A stretch of 64,000 nucleotides of DNA from Planctomycetota bacterium (GTDB taxonomy: Bacteria; Planctomycetota; UBA1135; GCA-002686595). The number at the start of each line of letters is the position of its first letter. Position 1 is the stretch's first letter. The DNA lies in NCBI GenBank assembly GCA_020853575.1, contig JADYYP010000014.1, forward strand, positions 1-64,000, written 5' to 3'. The notes below the pieces were generated by a model. That model was not told the DNA's origin and did not search any database. It worked only from the letters and a program-made list of their open reading frames with translations. Below are positions 1 through 7,585 of the stretch, in pieces. Position numbers and translations under genes: made by a program.

Positions 1-28
1 GACCAACGAACTGGGATATCTTCTGCAT
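1..28 (-). CDS. possible start of a gene running off the left edge
   Basis: On the minus strand an ATG at 26-28 opens a frame reading MQKISQFVG to the window edge. An AAGGAAG Shine-Dalgarno-like sequence lies about 10 nt upstream. Bases 29-142 are noticeably less GC-rich than the coding DNA around them, as expected of an intergenic region between this start and the MORN gene that ends at 143. Only nine codons are visible, so neither function nor reality can be judged. Confidence 0.3.
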
Positions 29-142
29 GGTGGACCGTCTTCCTTGCGGCTCTGTGCCGCTTCTGTTGACCACGGACGCAGCGTAATCCGCGTGTTCAGG
101 AAGCTCGGTCCACCCATCCTGTTTGACGCGCCGCGCGCGGCC

Positions 143-976
143 TCACGCGAACGATGCGCCGCGCTTGCGGACCGTGAGCACGTCGTCCCAGTAGGTGCCG
201 CTGTGAAGCGCGTCCAGCGAGCCGTCGGGATGCCAGAAGTTCCACGGACCGTTGCGCCGGCCGTCGCGGAACTCGCCCGCGGCACGCTGCACGCCGTGCT
301 CGTAGGCGAACTCCCACCACCCGAACGGCGCGCCTTCGACGAACGCTCCCTCGCAACGCGCGCCTCCGGATTCGAACCACGCGTGCCACAGTCCGTCGCG
401 GCGTCCGAACGAGTAGCTGCCGCGCGACTCGACGCTGCCGTTCTTGTGCCACGAGTTCCACAGACCTTCGCGCTCGCCGCCGCGGTACTCGCCGCGCGCA
501 GACAATGCGCCATTGGCGTGCCACTCGGTCCAAGGGCCCTCGCGCCGATCGCCGACGTAGCTTCCGGCCTCGCGCACGCGCGCGTTGCGGTGGTGGAAGA
601 CCCATGCGCCACTGCGCGCGCCACCGCGGTACTCGCCACGGCTCTCGAGCTCGCCGTTGTCGAAACGCGCGAGCCAGGCACCGTCGAGCACGCCATGTTG
701 GAAATGGAGCTCGGCCGCGAGCCTCCCGTTCTCGTGCCAGCGAGTCCACGCTCCGTGCTCGCGGCCGCGCACGAACGCGCCTTCGTCGCGCTTGCGGCCG
801 GTCGACGCGAACCAGCTCGTGTGCCAACCGTGGCGCAGGTCGAGCTCGAACTCCCCCTCCGCGAGCCGCCGCGCGCAGGCATCCCAGAACGTCCAAGTGC
901 CGCAGCGCCGTCCATCGACAGCGCAACCCTCCGACGACTTGGCTCCGCTGGCATGCCGCCGCGTCTCGCGTTTCAC
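143..976 (-). CDS. MORN-repeat protein
   Basis: A protein of 277 residues made almost wholly of MORN_2-type repeats of about 22-24 residues with the cores GAWTRWHENG, GPWTEWHANG, GLWNSWHKNG and GLWHAWFESG. Such repeats form an open beta-strand ladder and usually act as a scaffold; no catalytic motif is visible. The GTG start at 974-976 was chosen because it overlaps the TGA stop of the upstream lipoprotein gene (973-975) as GTGA, a pattern recurring across the window. A longer reading from an ATG at 1066 would overlap that gene by about 94 nt. No signal peptide is seen from either start, unlike its two neighbours. The C-terminus (GPWNFW..DGSLDA..SG.Y) matches the end of the MORN lipoprotein at 1596-2684, so the two look like paralogues from a local duplication. 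The cellular role is unknown. Confidence 0.8.
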   Translation of the reverse strand: MKRETRRHASGAKSSEGCAVDGRRCGTWTFWDACARRLAEGEFELDLRHGWHTSWFASTGRKRDEGAFVRGREHGAWTRWHENGRLAAELHFQHGVLDGAWLARFDNGELESRGEYRGGARSGAWVFHHRNARVREAGSYVGDRREGPWTEWHANGALSARGEYRGGEREGLWNSWHKNGSVESRGSYSFGRRDGLWHAWFESGGARCEGAFVEGAPFGWWEFAYEHGVQRAAGEFRDGRRNGPWNFWHPDGSLDALHSGTYWDDVLTVRKRGASFA

Positions 977-1686
977 GGCGTCGTGACGCTCGGCGCGAAC
1001 ACCAGCGCCGCGATGCGCCACTGCTCGCCGTGGCGCACCAAGGTGAAGAAGTCGACGCTGCGCCACACCTGGGGGGCGTCGCCGGAACGGTCGGTCGCGC
1101 GGTACTCGACGACGACGTGGGCCACGTCACCGACGACGTCGACGCGCGCCGCGTCGCGTTCGATCTCGAGTGGCTTGGTGCGCGCCACGGTGCGCTTGGC
1201 CTCGGCCACGTACTCGGCGATGCTGATCGACACGACCTCCTCGGGGCCGCCCGCTCCGCGCGGACGGACGGTCGACAGGTGCGCGTCGTTCCAAAACTGC
1301 GCCGCGAGGTTGTCCCAGCGGCCCACGCAGAGCGCGTCGTAGTAACGCTCGAGCACGCGATCGAACACCGACGGAGCGGCGGCGCTTTCGATCGGAACGG
1401 CGGGAGTTGGGGCCGGGGCCACGGGCGCTGAGGGATTCGGCGTGCCGTGCTCAGGCGGCGGCGCGTCCTCGATCGCGACTGTCGAGTCGACCGAGGACGT
1501 CGGTGGCGGCAGCGCACTGGCCGTCGACGCGCCGGCCGCATTCGACGAGTCGCGTGCCTTCGTCGCGCGCGGCGTCTGGCACGCCAGCGCCAGCGCTAGA
1601 GCGGAGAGCCCGAGACTCGCACGCCAGCGCGGTACACGCCGCTCTGGGTCGCGTCGAGCGACCCGTCGAGCTTCCAGAATGTCCAT
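973..1686 (-). CDS. NTF2/SnoaL-like domain lipoprotein
   Basis: A predicted lipoprotein of 237 residues. After a basic N-terminus comes the hydrophobic stretch LGLSALALALAC with a lipobox cysteine near residue 36, then a Ser/Pro/Ala/Thr-rich linker to about residue 105. The C-terminal 130 residues look like an NTF2-like (SnoaL/DUF4440-type) fold: a helix of the type LERYYDALCVGRWDNL, then strands ending in SVDFFTLVRHGEQWRI. This fold is a cone-shaped pocket used either enzymatically or for binding; no catalytic set can be named here. The ATG at 1684-1686 has AAGGAGGGG just upstream, but it lies 91 nt inside the preceding MORN gene, where the same bases also encode the MORN motif KEGPW, so the start is not certain. 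The stop overlaps the next MORN gene as GTGA. Confidence 0.7.
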   Translation of the reverse strand: MDILEARRVARRDPERRVPRWRASLGLSALALALACQTPRATKARDSSNAAGASTASALPPPTSSVDSTVAIEDAPPPEHGTPNPSAPVAPAPTPAVPIESAAAPSVFDRVLERYYDALCVGRWDNLAAQFWNDAHLSTVRPRGAGGPEEVVSISIAEYVAEAKRTVARTKPLEIERDAARVDVVGDVAHVVVEYRATDRSGDAPQVWRSVDFFTLVRHGEQWRIAALVFAPSVTTP

Positions 1687-2684
1687 GGCCCCTCCTTCGT
1701 GCCCGCCTTGAGCGTGCCTTCCGACTCTTTCTGCCCCGATTCGTAAAAGCGCCGCGCGGCTCCGTCGGGCTTGCCACCGACGTAGTCGGTCTCCGACTTC
1801 AATCCTCCTGACGGCCAGAACTCGCGGTGGGTTCCGTGCGCCACGCCGCCAACGTACTCGCGATCGGCAATCGTCCGTTCGCTCTCGTCGAACTCGATGG
1901 CGTGCCCGTGCAACTCACCGGCGACATAGTCCTCGCGCTTCTCGAGCGAGCCCTCGACTCGCCGCCAGGTCCAGGTCCCGACGCGCACTCCGTCCTGGAA
2001 CTCGCCCTCTTGCACGAGCGCGAGCGTGCGCGGCGCCCACTCGCGCCATGCGCCATGGGCCTTGCCGAGCTTCCAGTGATGCTCGAATTTCGAGCGCTGG
2101 CTGTCGAACCACGCGCGCTCCAAGCCGTCGAGCTTGCCGTCGACGTAGGTGCCCTCGTAGAGCAGCGTTCCAGTCTCACTGAAGCGCCGGTGCATGCCGA
2201 CCTCGACGCCGGCACGAAACGTACCCTCGTTGCGCAGCATGCCCGTTTCGTGGCGCACGATGTAGGGGCCGTCCTTGTCGCCCTCGATGTAGGTGCCCTC
2301 TTCCGCGACCACGCCATTGGGGTACCACTTCTTGAACGGGCCGTGGTTGACCAGCCCGTCGGCGTCGCGTCGCACGCGGCGGCTGAGTCGCGGCTTGCCA
2401 TCGGGGTAGACCTCCTCCAAGAGCTCGGTGCCGGGCCATTCGTCGGCCGCGGCGCTCGCAGCGGGATCCGGCGCCGGCTGCGTACTCGCTTGCGCGCGCG
2501 GAAGCGCGATGTCCTCGGGCGCGCCGACCTCCTCGACGAGCTCGTCGGCCGGTGTCGCGCCCGGCTCGGACGCCGAGCGATCGAGCGCGGGCTTCTGGAC
2601 TGGAGCGGGAGGCTCGGCGCCTTCGCAGGCGGCCAGCGCTCCGAGCAGCACGATCAGCGCAGTGGGTCTCACGCCCTGAAGCAT
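1596..2684 (-). CDS. MORN-repeat lipoprotein
   Basis: A protein of 362 residues with a clear lipoprotein signal (VRPTALIVLLGALAAC, cysteine near residue 20) and an acidic, proline-rich linker to about residue 95. At least eight MORN_2-type repeats follow to the C-terminus, with cores such as GPFKKWYPNG, GPYIVRHETG, GTHREFWPSG and GPWTFWKLDG. It is probably anchored in a membrane and exposed on the periplasmic or outer face. MORN lipoproteins of this kind are common in Planctomycetota and Bacteroidota and are mostly uncharacterised. It heads a three-gene minus-strand group with the NTF2-like lipoprotein and a second MORN protein. The first 177 bases upstream (2685-2861) separate it from a divergent gene, and no convincing promoter was found there. 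Confidence 0.8.
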   Translation of the reverse strand: MLQGVRPTALIVLLGALAACEGAEPPAPVQKPALDRSASEPGATPADELVEEVGAPEDIALPRAQASTQPAPDPAASAAADEWPGTELLEEVYPDGKPRLSRRVRRDADGLVNHGPFKKWYPNGVVAEEGTYIEGDKDGPYIVRHETGMLRNEGTFRAGVEVGMHRRFSETGTLLYEGTYVDGKLDGLERAWFDSQRSKFEHHWKLGKAHGAWREWAPRTLALVQEGEFQDGVRVGTWTWRRVEGSLEKREDYVAGELHGHAIEFDESERTIADREYVGGVAHGTHREFWPSGGLKSETDYVGGKPDGAARRFYESGQKESEGTLKAGTKEGPWTFWKLDGSLDATQSGVYRAGVRVSGSPL

Positions 2685-2861
2685 AGCCGCTGCGACCTGG
2701 CGACAGCTCGTGCGGAGCGCTCGCCGCGAGCTCGATTCGGGGACCGCCGGGCGGAGTTTCAGCTGCAGGCCCTGGCGGCCGGATGCCTGTCAGAGCACGC
2801 TCGTACGAAACCCGGAGCGCCGCGGCCGCGGCGAAGCTCCACCGATTCCCGGCGCGATCCC

Positions 2862-3326
2862 ATGGCGAACAAGTCCTCCAAGACCTCGAACGGAAGCTCG
2901 CGCGCGAAACGCTCGGTCGCGCGGCCGAAATTGCTTACTGGCGGCAACCCGCAGATCGCGAAGGCCGACGGCGACGCAGCGGTCCGCTCCTACATCGAAG
3001 CCATGCCGGGCTGGAAGCGCGCCGTCGGGCGCCAGATCGATGCGCTCGTTGCACGCAACGCTCCCGCGGCGCGCAAAGCCGTGCGCTGGAACTCGCCCTT
3101 CTACGGCATCGAGGGTCGCGGCTGGTTCTTGAACGTCCACTGCCTGACCCGCTACGTCAAAGTGGCTTTCTTCCGCGGCACACAGCTCGATCCCATTCCG
3201 CCCGTCGATTCGAAGAACCCGGGCACGCGCTACGTGCACGTCCACGAAGACGAAGTGCTCGACGAGACCCTGTGGTCCAGCTGGATCCGTCAGGCGGCCG
3301 CGCTCGACGGCACGGATTGCTTTTGA
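2862..3326 (+). CDS. DUF1801 domain protein
   Basis: A protein of 154 residues. After a Ser/Lys-rich N-terminal tail of about 35 residues, residues 40-150 match the DUF1801 (YdhG-like) pattern: a helix around IEAMPGWKRAVGRQIDALV, the core KAVRWNSPFYGIEGRGWFL, and the strand VKVAFFRGTQL. The family is a small alpha/beta fold related to frataxin/YjbR-like proteins; members are soluble and mostly of unknown function. The open frame extends far upstream, but the ATG at 2862 is the first start consistent with the family length, and upstream residues have no recognisable character. It is a single gene, divergent from the MORN group, with no partner nearby. Confidence 0.75.
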   Translation: MANKSSKTSNGSSRAKRSVARPKLLTGGNPQIAKADGDAAVRSYIEAMPGWKRAVGRQIDALVARNAPAARKAVRWNSPFYGIEGRGWFLNVHCLTRYVKVAFFRGTQLDPIPPVDSKNPGTRYVHVHEDEVLDETLWSSWIRQAAALDGTDCF

Positions 3327-3450
3327 CTTCGGCGCGCAGCGCGAGCGCGCTTCGGCCGGTAGGGAGTCCCGTGGCATGCAGCCCTGTTCCGCGCGTTCCA
3401 GGGACGGCACCGGAGAGCTCGCGCCGCGCGAGAGCAGCGGCGCCGACACG

Positions 3451-3522
3451 GGCCCGGTCGAAGGGAAGGGCCCGGTCGAAGGGAAGGGCCCGGTCGAAGG
3501 GAAGGGCCCGGTCGAAGGGAAC
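3451..3522. repeat. four tandem copies of an 18-bp unit
   Basis: The unit GGCCCGGTCGAAGGGAAG occurs at 3451-3468, 3469-3486, 3487-3504 and 3505-3522; only the last base of the fourth copy differs (C for G). It sits in non-coding DNA between the DUF1801 stop and the tRNA terminator. Being a multiple of three, it makes periodic spurious frames on both strands. No spacers separate the copies, so it is a simple tandem repeat. Confidence 0.95.
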
Positions 3523-3537
3523 GCAACCCACTCGAAC

Positions 3538-3571
3538 AAAAAAGGGACCCGCGGATCTCCGCAGGTCCCTT
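3538..3571 (-). terminator. intrinsic terminator of tRNA-fMet
   Basis: On the minus strand, directly after the tRNA 3' end, a hairpin forms between AAGGGACCTGCGGA and its near-perfect complement (one T-G wobble) with a two-base apex. It is followed by a run of six T at 3543-3538. This is a textbook Rho-independent terminator. Confidence 0.9.
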
Positions 3572-3574
3572 GAG

Positions 3575-3651
3575 TGGTAGCGCGGGCAGGATTCGAACCT
3601 GCGACCTCCGGGTTATGAGCCCGACGAGCTGCCAGACTGCTCCACCGCGCG
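3575..3651 (-). tRNA. initiator tRNA-fMet (CAT)
   Basis: A 77-nt tRNA with encoded CCA. It folds as acceptor CGCGCGG/CCGCGCT, D stem GAGC/GCTC, anticodon loop CTCATAA, and T arm GCAGG-TTCGAAT-CCTGC. Initiator hallmarks are present: a mismatched first acceptor pair (C1 with U72), three consecutive G-C pairs next to the anticodon loop (GGG/CCC) and A11-U24 in the D stem. It therefore supplies formyl-methionine for translation initiation. It is a single gene flanked by its own promoter (3665-3693) and terminator (3538-3571). Confidence 0.97.
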
Positions 3652-3664
3652 TCGCGAGGCGGAG

Positions 3665-3693
3665 AAGATAGGGAGCGCTCGCGCGACATGCAA
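3665..3693 (-). promoter_or_regulatory. sigma-70-type promoter of tRNA-fMet
   Basis: Minus strand: a -35 box TTGCAT (3693-3688), a 17-nt spacer, then a -10 box TATCTT (3670-3665), ending 13 nt before the tRNA 5' end. Box spacing and position are ideal for a vegetative promoter. The rest of the gap to the next gene (3694-3912) shows nothing recognisable. Confidence 0.75.
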
Positions 3694-3912
3694 GCGTGCT
3701 CTCGCTTCCACGCGCCAGCTGGAGCAGGCAGCGCTCCCTGCGGTGCTCGAGGCGCGCGGGTGGCCTCGCCCGCGATCCTGCCCAGGCGCGGGCGAGGCCA
3801 TGGCTCGCGTCTGCCGCGCGAGCACGTGACCTAGGACTTGCAAGCGCCGCGCCCGACGTTGGCGCGGTATCGACGGTGCGCCGCGCGCACGACACGCACT
3901 CCCACGGTGCGG

Positions 3913-4473
3913 CTAGCGCACGTCGAGAGCCGCGCGAATCCGCTCGACCAAGCGCTCGATCGAATCCGTTCCGCAGTCGAGCGCCAGGTGCGCGCACTCG
4001 GCGTACAGCGGCGTCCGCCGTTCGAGCAGCGCCGCGATCTCGTCCTCGGGGCGGGCACCGGTCAGCGATGGGCGCAGCCCCTTGTCCGCCGCGAGCCGCT
4101 CGCGCAGCACGTCGGGCGCTTGCCGCAGCCAGATGCACAGCGCTCGCTCGCGCAGCAGTCGCCGATTGGATTCGCGCTCGATCGCGCCCCCACCGGTCGA
4201 AAGCACTCGTCGCTCTCCGCCCGAGAGCACGCGCGCCAGCTCGCGCGACTCGAGCTCGCGGAAGCCGTCCCAGCCGAGGTTCTCGACGACTTGGACGACG
4301 GTCGGCGTGTGGGCGGCGCAACAGCCCTCGCTCGCGGCCCAGGTGATGGCGTCGTCGAGGTCGACGAAGCCCAACCCCAGCGCGCTCGCGAGCGCGCGGC
4401 CGACGCTGGTTTTTCCGACACAGCGCGCCCCGATCAACGCCATCGGTCGCGCGGCGAGCGCGTGCAGCGTCAC
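3913..4473 (-). CDS. aroK: shikimate kinase
   Basis: A protein of 186 residues that phosphorylates shikimate at the 3-hydroxyl using ATP, in the chorismate pathway. Visible motifs are the P-loop GARCVGKT at 15-22, the shikimate-binding D38-L-D40, the F71-R72-x2-E75 substrate site, the TGGGA glycine loop at 93-97 and the lid arginine in LRPSLTG. The P-loop is slightly unusual (GARCVGKT rather than GxxGxGKS/T), but the essential lysine and threonine are kept. The GTG at 4471-4473 overlaps the aroDE stop as GTGA and gives a complete first beta strand (RPMALIG). An internal ATG at 4443 would trim that strand. It is translationally coupled behind the fused AroD-AroE enzyme, so two shikimate-pathway proteins are made together. 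Confidence 0.9.
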   Translation of the reverse strand: MTLHALAARPMALIGARCVGKTSVGRALASALGLGFVDLDDAITWAASEGCCAAHTPTVVQVVENLGWDGFRELESRELARVLSGGERRVLSTGGGAIERESNRRLLRERALCIWLRQAPDVLRERLAADKGLRPSLTGARPEDEIAALLERRTPLYAECAHLALDCGTDSIERLVERIRAALDVR

Positions 4474-6008
4474 CTCCCGCCCCCGAGCGCGTGCTCGAGC
4501 GCGGCGCGCATCATCTGCTCGTCGGCGTTGTGCTGCGTGAACAGGCGGAACTGCGCCTGCGCTTGCCGCACGAACCACTCGGCGCCGGGCACCGCGGTAC
4601 AGCCTCTGGCGAGCGCGGCCGTGAGCAGCTTGGTCTTGAGCGGCCGATAGACCGCGTCCAGCACCAGCGATCCCGGGCGCAACCACTCGTCGGGAATCGG
4701 CGAGCGCTGCTCATCGCCGAGCGAGCCCACCGGCGTGGCGTGGACCAGGATGTCGTGCGCGGTGCTCGCGATCGCGTCCCAGGCGACGGCTCGTGCTCCG
4801 AGCTCGCGCGCGACCGACTGCGCCTTGCGCTCGTCGCGCGCAGCGAGTGTCGCGCGCCCGCCGCCGAGCTTCACGGCCTGCACGACGGCGCGCGCCGCAC
4901 CGCCCGCACCGAGGATCAGAGCGTGCGCGGATCCGAGAGGCGCGCCCGTCGCGAGTTGCGCCGCGCCGGACTTCTCCCGATGGAACTTGTAGGCGCGTTC
5001 CAGAGTCTCGCGCACTCCGTGCACGTCGGTGTTGAAGGCGCGCCACCCGCGTGCGTCGCGCACCAGCGTGTTGGCCGCGAGCGTCGCCCGCACCAACTCA
5101 TCGCCCGCGGTCGCGCTGCGGGCCGCAGCTTCCTTGAACGGCGCGGTCACGGCGAAACCGCGGAACTGGACATCGTCCGCGAGCGCGAGGAAGCGTTGCC
5201 AGTCGTCGGTTTCGAAGGCCAGGAAGACGGCGTCGAGCCGCGCGCTCTTCAGCGCCATGTCGTGGACGCGCGGACTCAGCGAATGGCGCACGCGCTCGCC
5301 GACGACGCCGAAAATGGCCGTCTCGGGAGAGATCCCACCGGGTGGGAACAGACTGCGCAGGTCGTTGACGCGCAGTTGCCCCGGTGCGCTCGCCTCGGGC
5401 TCCGGCTCGCCCGGAATGCGCGCCGGCGCGGCGTAGGTGAAGGCCGAGCCGAAGATGCGGCACAGGACGCGCGTGAAACTCCCGCGCTCGCCGCTGCAGA
5501 ACGCGATCAGGCCGCCGCGCGCGCCGCGCAAATGGCGCAGCATGCGCAGGCCGTCTTCGGTCGAGCGAGCGTGCGCCACGAGCTTGATCAAGTCGCCCTC
5601 GTACATCACGGCGCGCACCGAGTCCTCGAAGGCCGCGAGGTCCTCGGGCGTGCCGTCGTGGGCGTGGCGCGACACGATGCGGTGGCACTTGGTGCCCTCG
5701 AGCGCGCCGAGCGCGAGCGAATGCGAAGCATCGATGTCGACGAACATCGCTCCGGCGCGCGCCGCCGTGCGCAGGATGTCGCAACGCTCGTCGACATCGC
5801 CGCGGAAGTCGCCGAAGCCCTCGGCGCCGTGCACCGCGACGATCACGGGCTTGCCGAGCGCGCGCACGAACTGGGCGAGCGGTTCGAGACCGGGATTGCC
5901 GCAGCGCTCGAGGCGCAGTTCGACGACATCGGCGAGCGGCGCCTGGCGCAGTGCCTGCCGCGCCAGGGAATCGAAGCTCTTCGCGAGATGGGAAACGACG
6001 ACGGCCAT
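4470..6008 (-). CDS. aroDE: bifunctional 3-dehydroquinate dehydratase / shikimate dehydrogenase
   Basis: A fusion of 512 residues catalysing two successive chorismate-pathway steps. Residues 1-215 are a type I dehydroquinase: H115 in SRHAHDGTP and the Schiff-base lysine K142 in IKLVAHA match the catalytic pair, with R180 of SGERGSFTR as substrate arginine. Residues 230-512 are NADP-dependent shikimate dehydrogenase: HSLSP (242-246) binds shikimate, K292 in VTAPFK and D328 in NTD are the catalytic Lys/Asp, GAGGAAR (367-373) is the cofactor loop and HATPVGS is the usual NATPVG-like motif. Such fusions are known in plants, Chlamydiae and Planctomycetota. The dehydroquinase half has His where most relatives have Phe after the catalytic histidine (HAH rather than HDF/HNF). 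The gene overlaps aroK by 4 nt and follows spoVG after 54 nt. Confidence 0.93.
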   Translation of the reverse strand: MAVVVSHLAKSFDSLARQALRQAPLADVVELRLERCGNPGLEPLAQFVRALGKPVIVAVHGAEGFGDFRGDVDERCDILRTAARAGAMFVDIDASHSLALGALEGTKCHRIVSRHAHDGTPEDLAAFEDSVRAVMYEGDLIKLVAHARSTEDGLRMLRHLRGARGGLIAFCSGERGSFTRVLCRIFGSAFTYAAPARIPGEPEPEASAPGQLRVNDLRSLFPPGGISPETAIFGVVGERVRHSLSPRVHDMALKSARLDAVFLAFETDDWQRFLALADDVQFRGFAVTAPFKEAAARSATAGDELVRATLAANTLVRDARGWRAFNTDVHGVRETLERAYKFHREKSGAAQLATGAPLGSAHALILGAGGAARAVVQAVKLGGGRATLAARDERKAQSVARELGARAVAWDAIASTAHDILVHATPVGSLGDEQRSPIPDEWLRPGSLVLDAVYRPLKTKLLTAALARGCTAVPGAEWFVRQAQAQFRLFTQHNADEQMMRAALEHALGGGR

Positions 6009-6062
6009 GGCGCGCAGTATCGCCAGCGGCGCGGCGCCGCGACGAACGGAAAACGCCGCGCG

Positions 6063-6518
6063 CTACTCGCCGAAGTCCTCGCGCGCTCCATCGAGCAGGT
6101 GGTAGTCGAGATCGTCGAAGCGCTTTTCGACGTAGCCTTCCTTCTTCGACTCCTCCAGCTCGCGCCAATACGACTCCACCACGCGCCGCTGCACCAAGTC
6201 GCGGCCGTCCTGGTGGATCGGATGGGCGATGTCGGCGTACAGCCGCACGCGCCCGCGCTCGTCCGACTCGCCGCGTTGCTCGCGCAGTCGCCGCCCGCAG
6301 TCGCTGCAGAAGCGCGAGCGCAGCGGGTTCTTGCCGGCGCACGACGGGCAGCGGTCGTGCAGCTTGCGGCTGGGCATCGCCACGAACAGGCCCTTCTGGC
6401 CCTCGATGATCTTGAGATCGCGGATCACGAGCGCGTCGTCGATGGTGATGCTCGCGAACCCGCGCAGCTTGTCGCGGGTGTCGTGGACGAGCTTGATGCG
6501 GATCTCGGTGATGTTCAT
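6063..6518 (-). CDS. spoVG: SpoVG family protein with embedded zinc ribbon
   Basis: A protein of 151 residues. Residues 1-52 have the SpoVG N-terminal fold (MNITEIRIKL, then FASITIDDALVIRDLKIIEG and GLFVAMPSRK), known in Firmicutes and spirochaetes as a DNA/RNA-binding site-specific regulator. In place of the usual short link, C57-x2-C60 and C71-x2-C74 form a zinc-ribbon-like insertion. The sequence then returns to the SpoVG C-terminal pattern (YADIAHPIHQDGRDLVQRRVVESYWREL). The acidic tail to 151 has no known domain. Standard SpoVG is about 85-97 residues, so the insertion and tail are additions. It sits between ispE and aroDE in a housekeeping run. Its targets cannot be inferred. Confidence 0.88.
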   Translation of the reverse strand: MNITEIRIKLVHDTRDKLRGFASITIDDALVIRDLKIIEGQKGLFVAMPSRKLHDRCPSCAGKNPLRSRFCSDCGRRLREQRGESDERGRVRLYADIAHPIHQDGRDLVQRRVVESYWRELEESKKEGYVEKRFDDLDYHLLDGAREDFGE

Positions 6519-6638
6519 GGGGCTGATTCCGAAGGGGAAGCGCTCCGGAGTTCGATCGACGGCGAAAAAGACGTGCGGGCAAAGCTAGCGGGCGGCGCTG
6601 CGAGGTAGTTCGCGCTCCACGGAGCGAGTTGCCCGAGC

Positions 6639-7574
6639 TCAGAGGTCGACGCGCGCTCCGTGACCCGCGGCGCGCACGGCCCACAGCCCGCGCGGCGTGA
6701 GCCCGGCTCGGCGCAGCTCGCTCTCGACGAGTGAGCGCAGCGCTTGGGCCTCGGAGAGCGAGGCGACGAGCGCGAAGAAACTCGCCCCCGAACCCGCCAG
6801 GCGGAAGGTCGAGGGCGCAGCCATGTCGAGCAACCGGCGCCAGGGGCGCAGGGATGGGATCGCGGCAAGAGCGGCCTCCTCCAGGCGATTGAAGAGGGGT
6901 GCTCCGACGAGGGGGGCGTCGGGCCGTCGGAAGTCGTGCGTGAGCGTAGCGGGCGTTTCGGCGCCCCTCAAGCGCGCGGACAGCGCGGCGTAGACCGCGG
7001 CCGTCGACGCTCCGCACTCGGGGGTGACGAGCAGCGCGCTCAGGCCCTCGGGCACAGCGGGCCAGGGCTCGACGATCTCGCCGCGACCCGTGCAGCGCGC
7101 GTAGCCCGTGGAGCGCGCACGATGGAAGAAGACGCAGTCACTTCCCAGTCGCGCCAGGGCGCGCTCACCCTCGGCGCCACAGTCGATCCCGAGCAAGTGC
7201 TCGACCGCCAGCAGCGCGGCGGCCGCATCCGAGCTCCCGCCGCCGAGGCCGGCCTGACTCGGAATGCGCTTCTCGAGCTCGAGCTCGAGCCCCAGAGCAC
7301 CGCTCGCCGCTCCGCAGTCCAGCGCGAAGCGCCGTGCGAAATCGGCGGCCGCCAGCGCGAGGTTGCGCTCGTCGCTCGGGATGTCCGGCGCGGCGAACTC
7401 GCCGAACACGCGCAGCGTCGTGCGGCCCGAACGCGTGGCGCGCACGTGCAATCGGTCCTCGAGATCGAGGGCCAGCAGCGTGGTTTCCAACTCGTGGTAG
7501 CCGTCGGCGCGCCGCCGCACCACCTCGAGGTAGGGGTTGACCTTGCAGGGAGCGCAGGCGTGCACGCTGTCCAT
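6639..7574 (-). CDS. ispE: 4-diphosphocytidyl-2-C-methyl-D-erythritol kinase
   Basis: A GHMP kinase of 311 residues that phosphorylates CDP-methylerythritol in the MEP isoprenoid pathway. Motifs are the N-terminal APCKVNPYLEV with catalytic K11, ADGYHE, the phosphate loop PSQAGLGGGSSDAA (105-118), the catalytic-Asp segment LGSDCVFF (D146) and the C-terminal glycine loop LAGSGASFF. Most relatives read GADVPFF where this one has GSDCVFF; the catalytic Asp is kept. The ATG at 7572-7574 lies 11 nt after the panC stop and gives the family-typical N-terminus; an upstream GTG at 7589 would overlap panC as GTGA and add five residues. The 120 bases downstream, before spoVG, hold nothing recognisable. 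Confidence 0.9.
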   Translation of the reverse strand: MDSVHACAPCKVNPYLEVVRRRADGYHELETTLLALDLEDRLHVRATRSGRTTLRVFGEFAAPDIPSDERNLALAAADFARRFALDCGAASGALGLELELEKRIPSQAGLGGGSSDAAAALLAVEHLLGIDCGAEGERALARLGSDCVFFHRARSTGYARCTGRGEIVEPWPAVPEGLSALLVTPECGASTAAVYAALSARLRGAETPATLTHDFRRPDAPLVGAPLFNRLEEAALAAIPSLRPWRRLLDMAAPSTFRLAGSGASFFALVASLSEAQALRSLVESELRRAGLTPRGLWAVRAAGHGARVDL

Positions 7575-7585
7575 GGTGCGCGCCC

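Noticed and set aside
1827-3326. Reading DUF1801 from an upstream start at 1827
   Set aside because: The extra 345 residues run antisense to the MORN lipoprotein gene and lack any family pattern; the ATG at 2862 fits the family length.
3451-3522. Tandem repeats considered as a CRISPR array
   Set aside because: The 18-bp units are directly adjacent with no spacers, and no cas gene is present.
4491-6608. Plus-strand open frame of about 700 codons
   Set aside because: It is antisense to aroDE and spoVG, both with intact catalytic or fold motifs.
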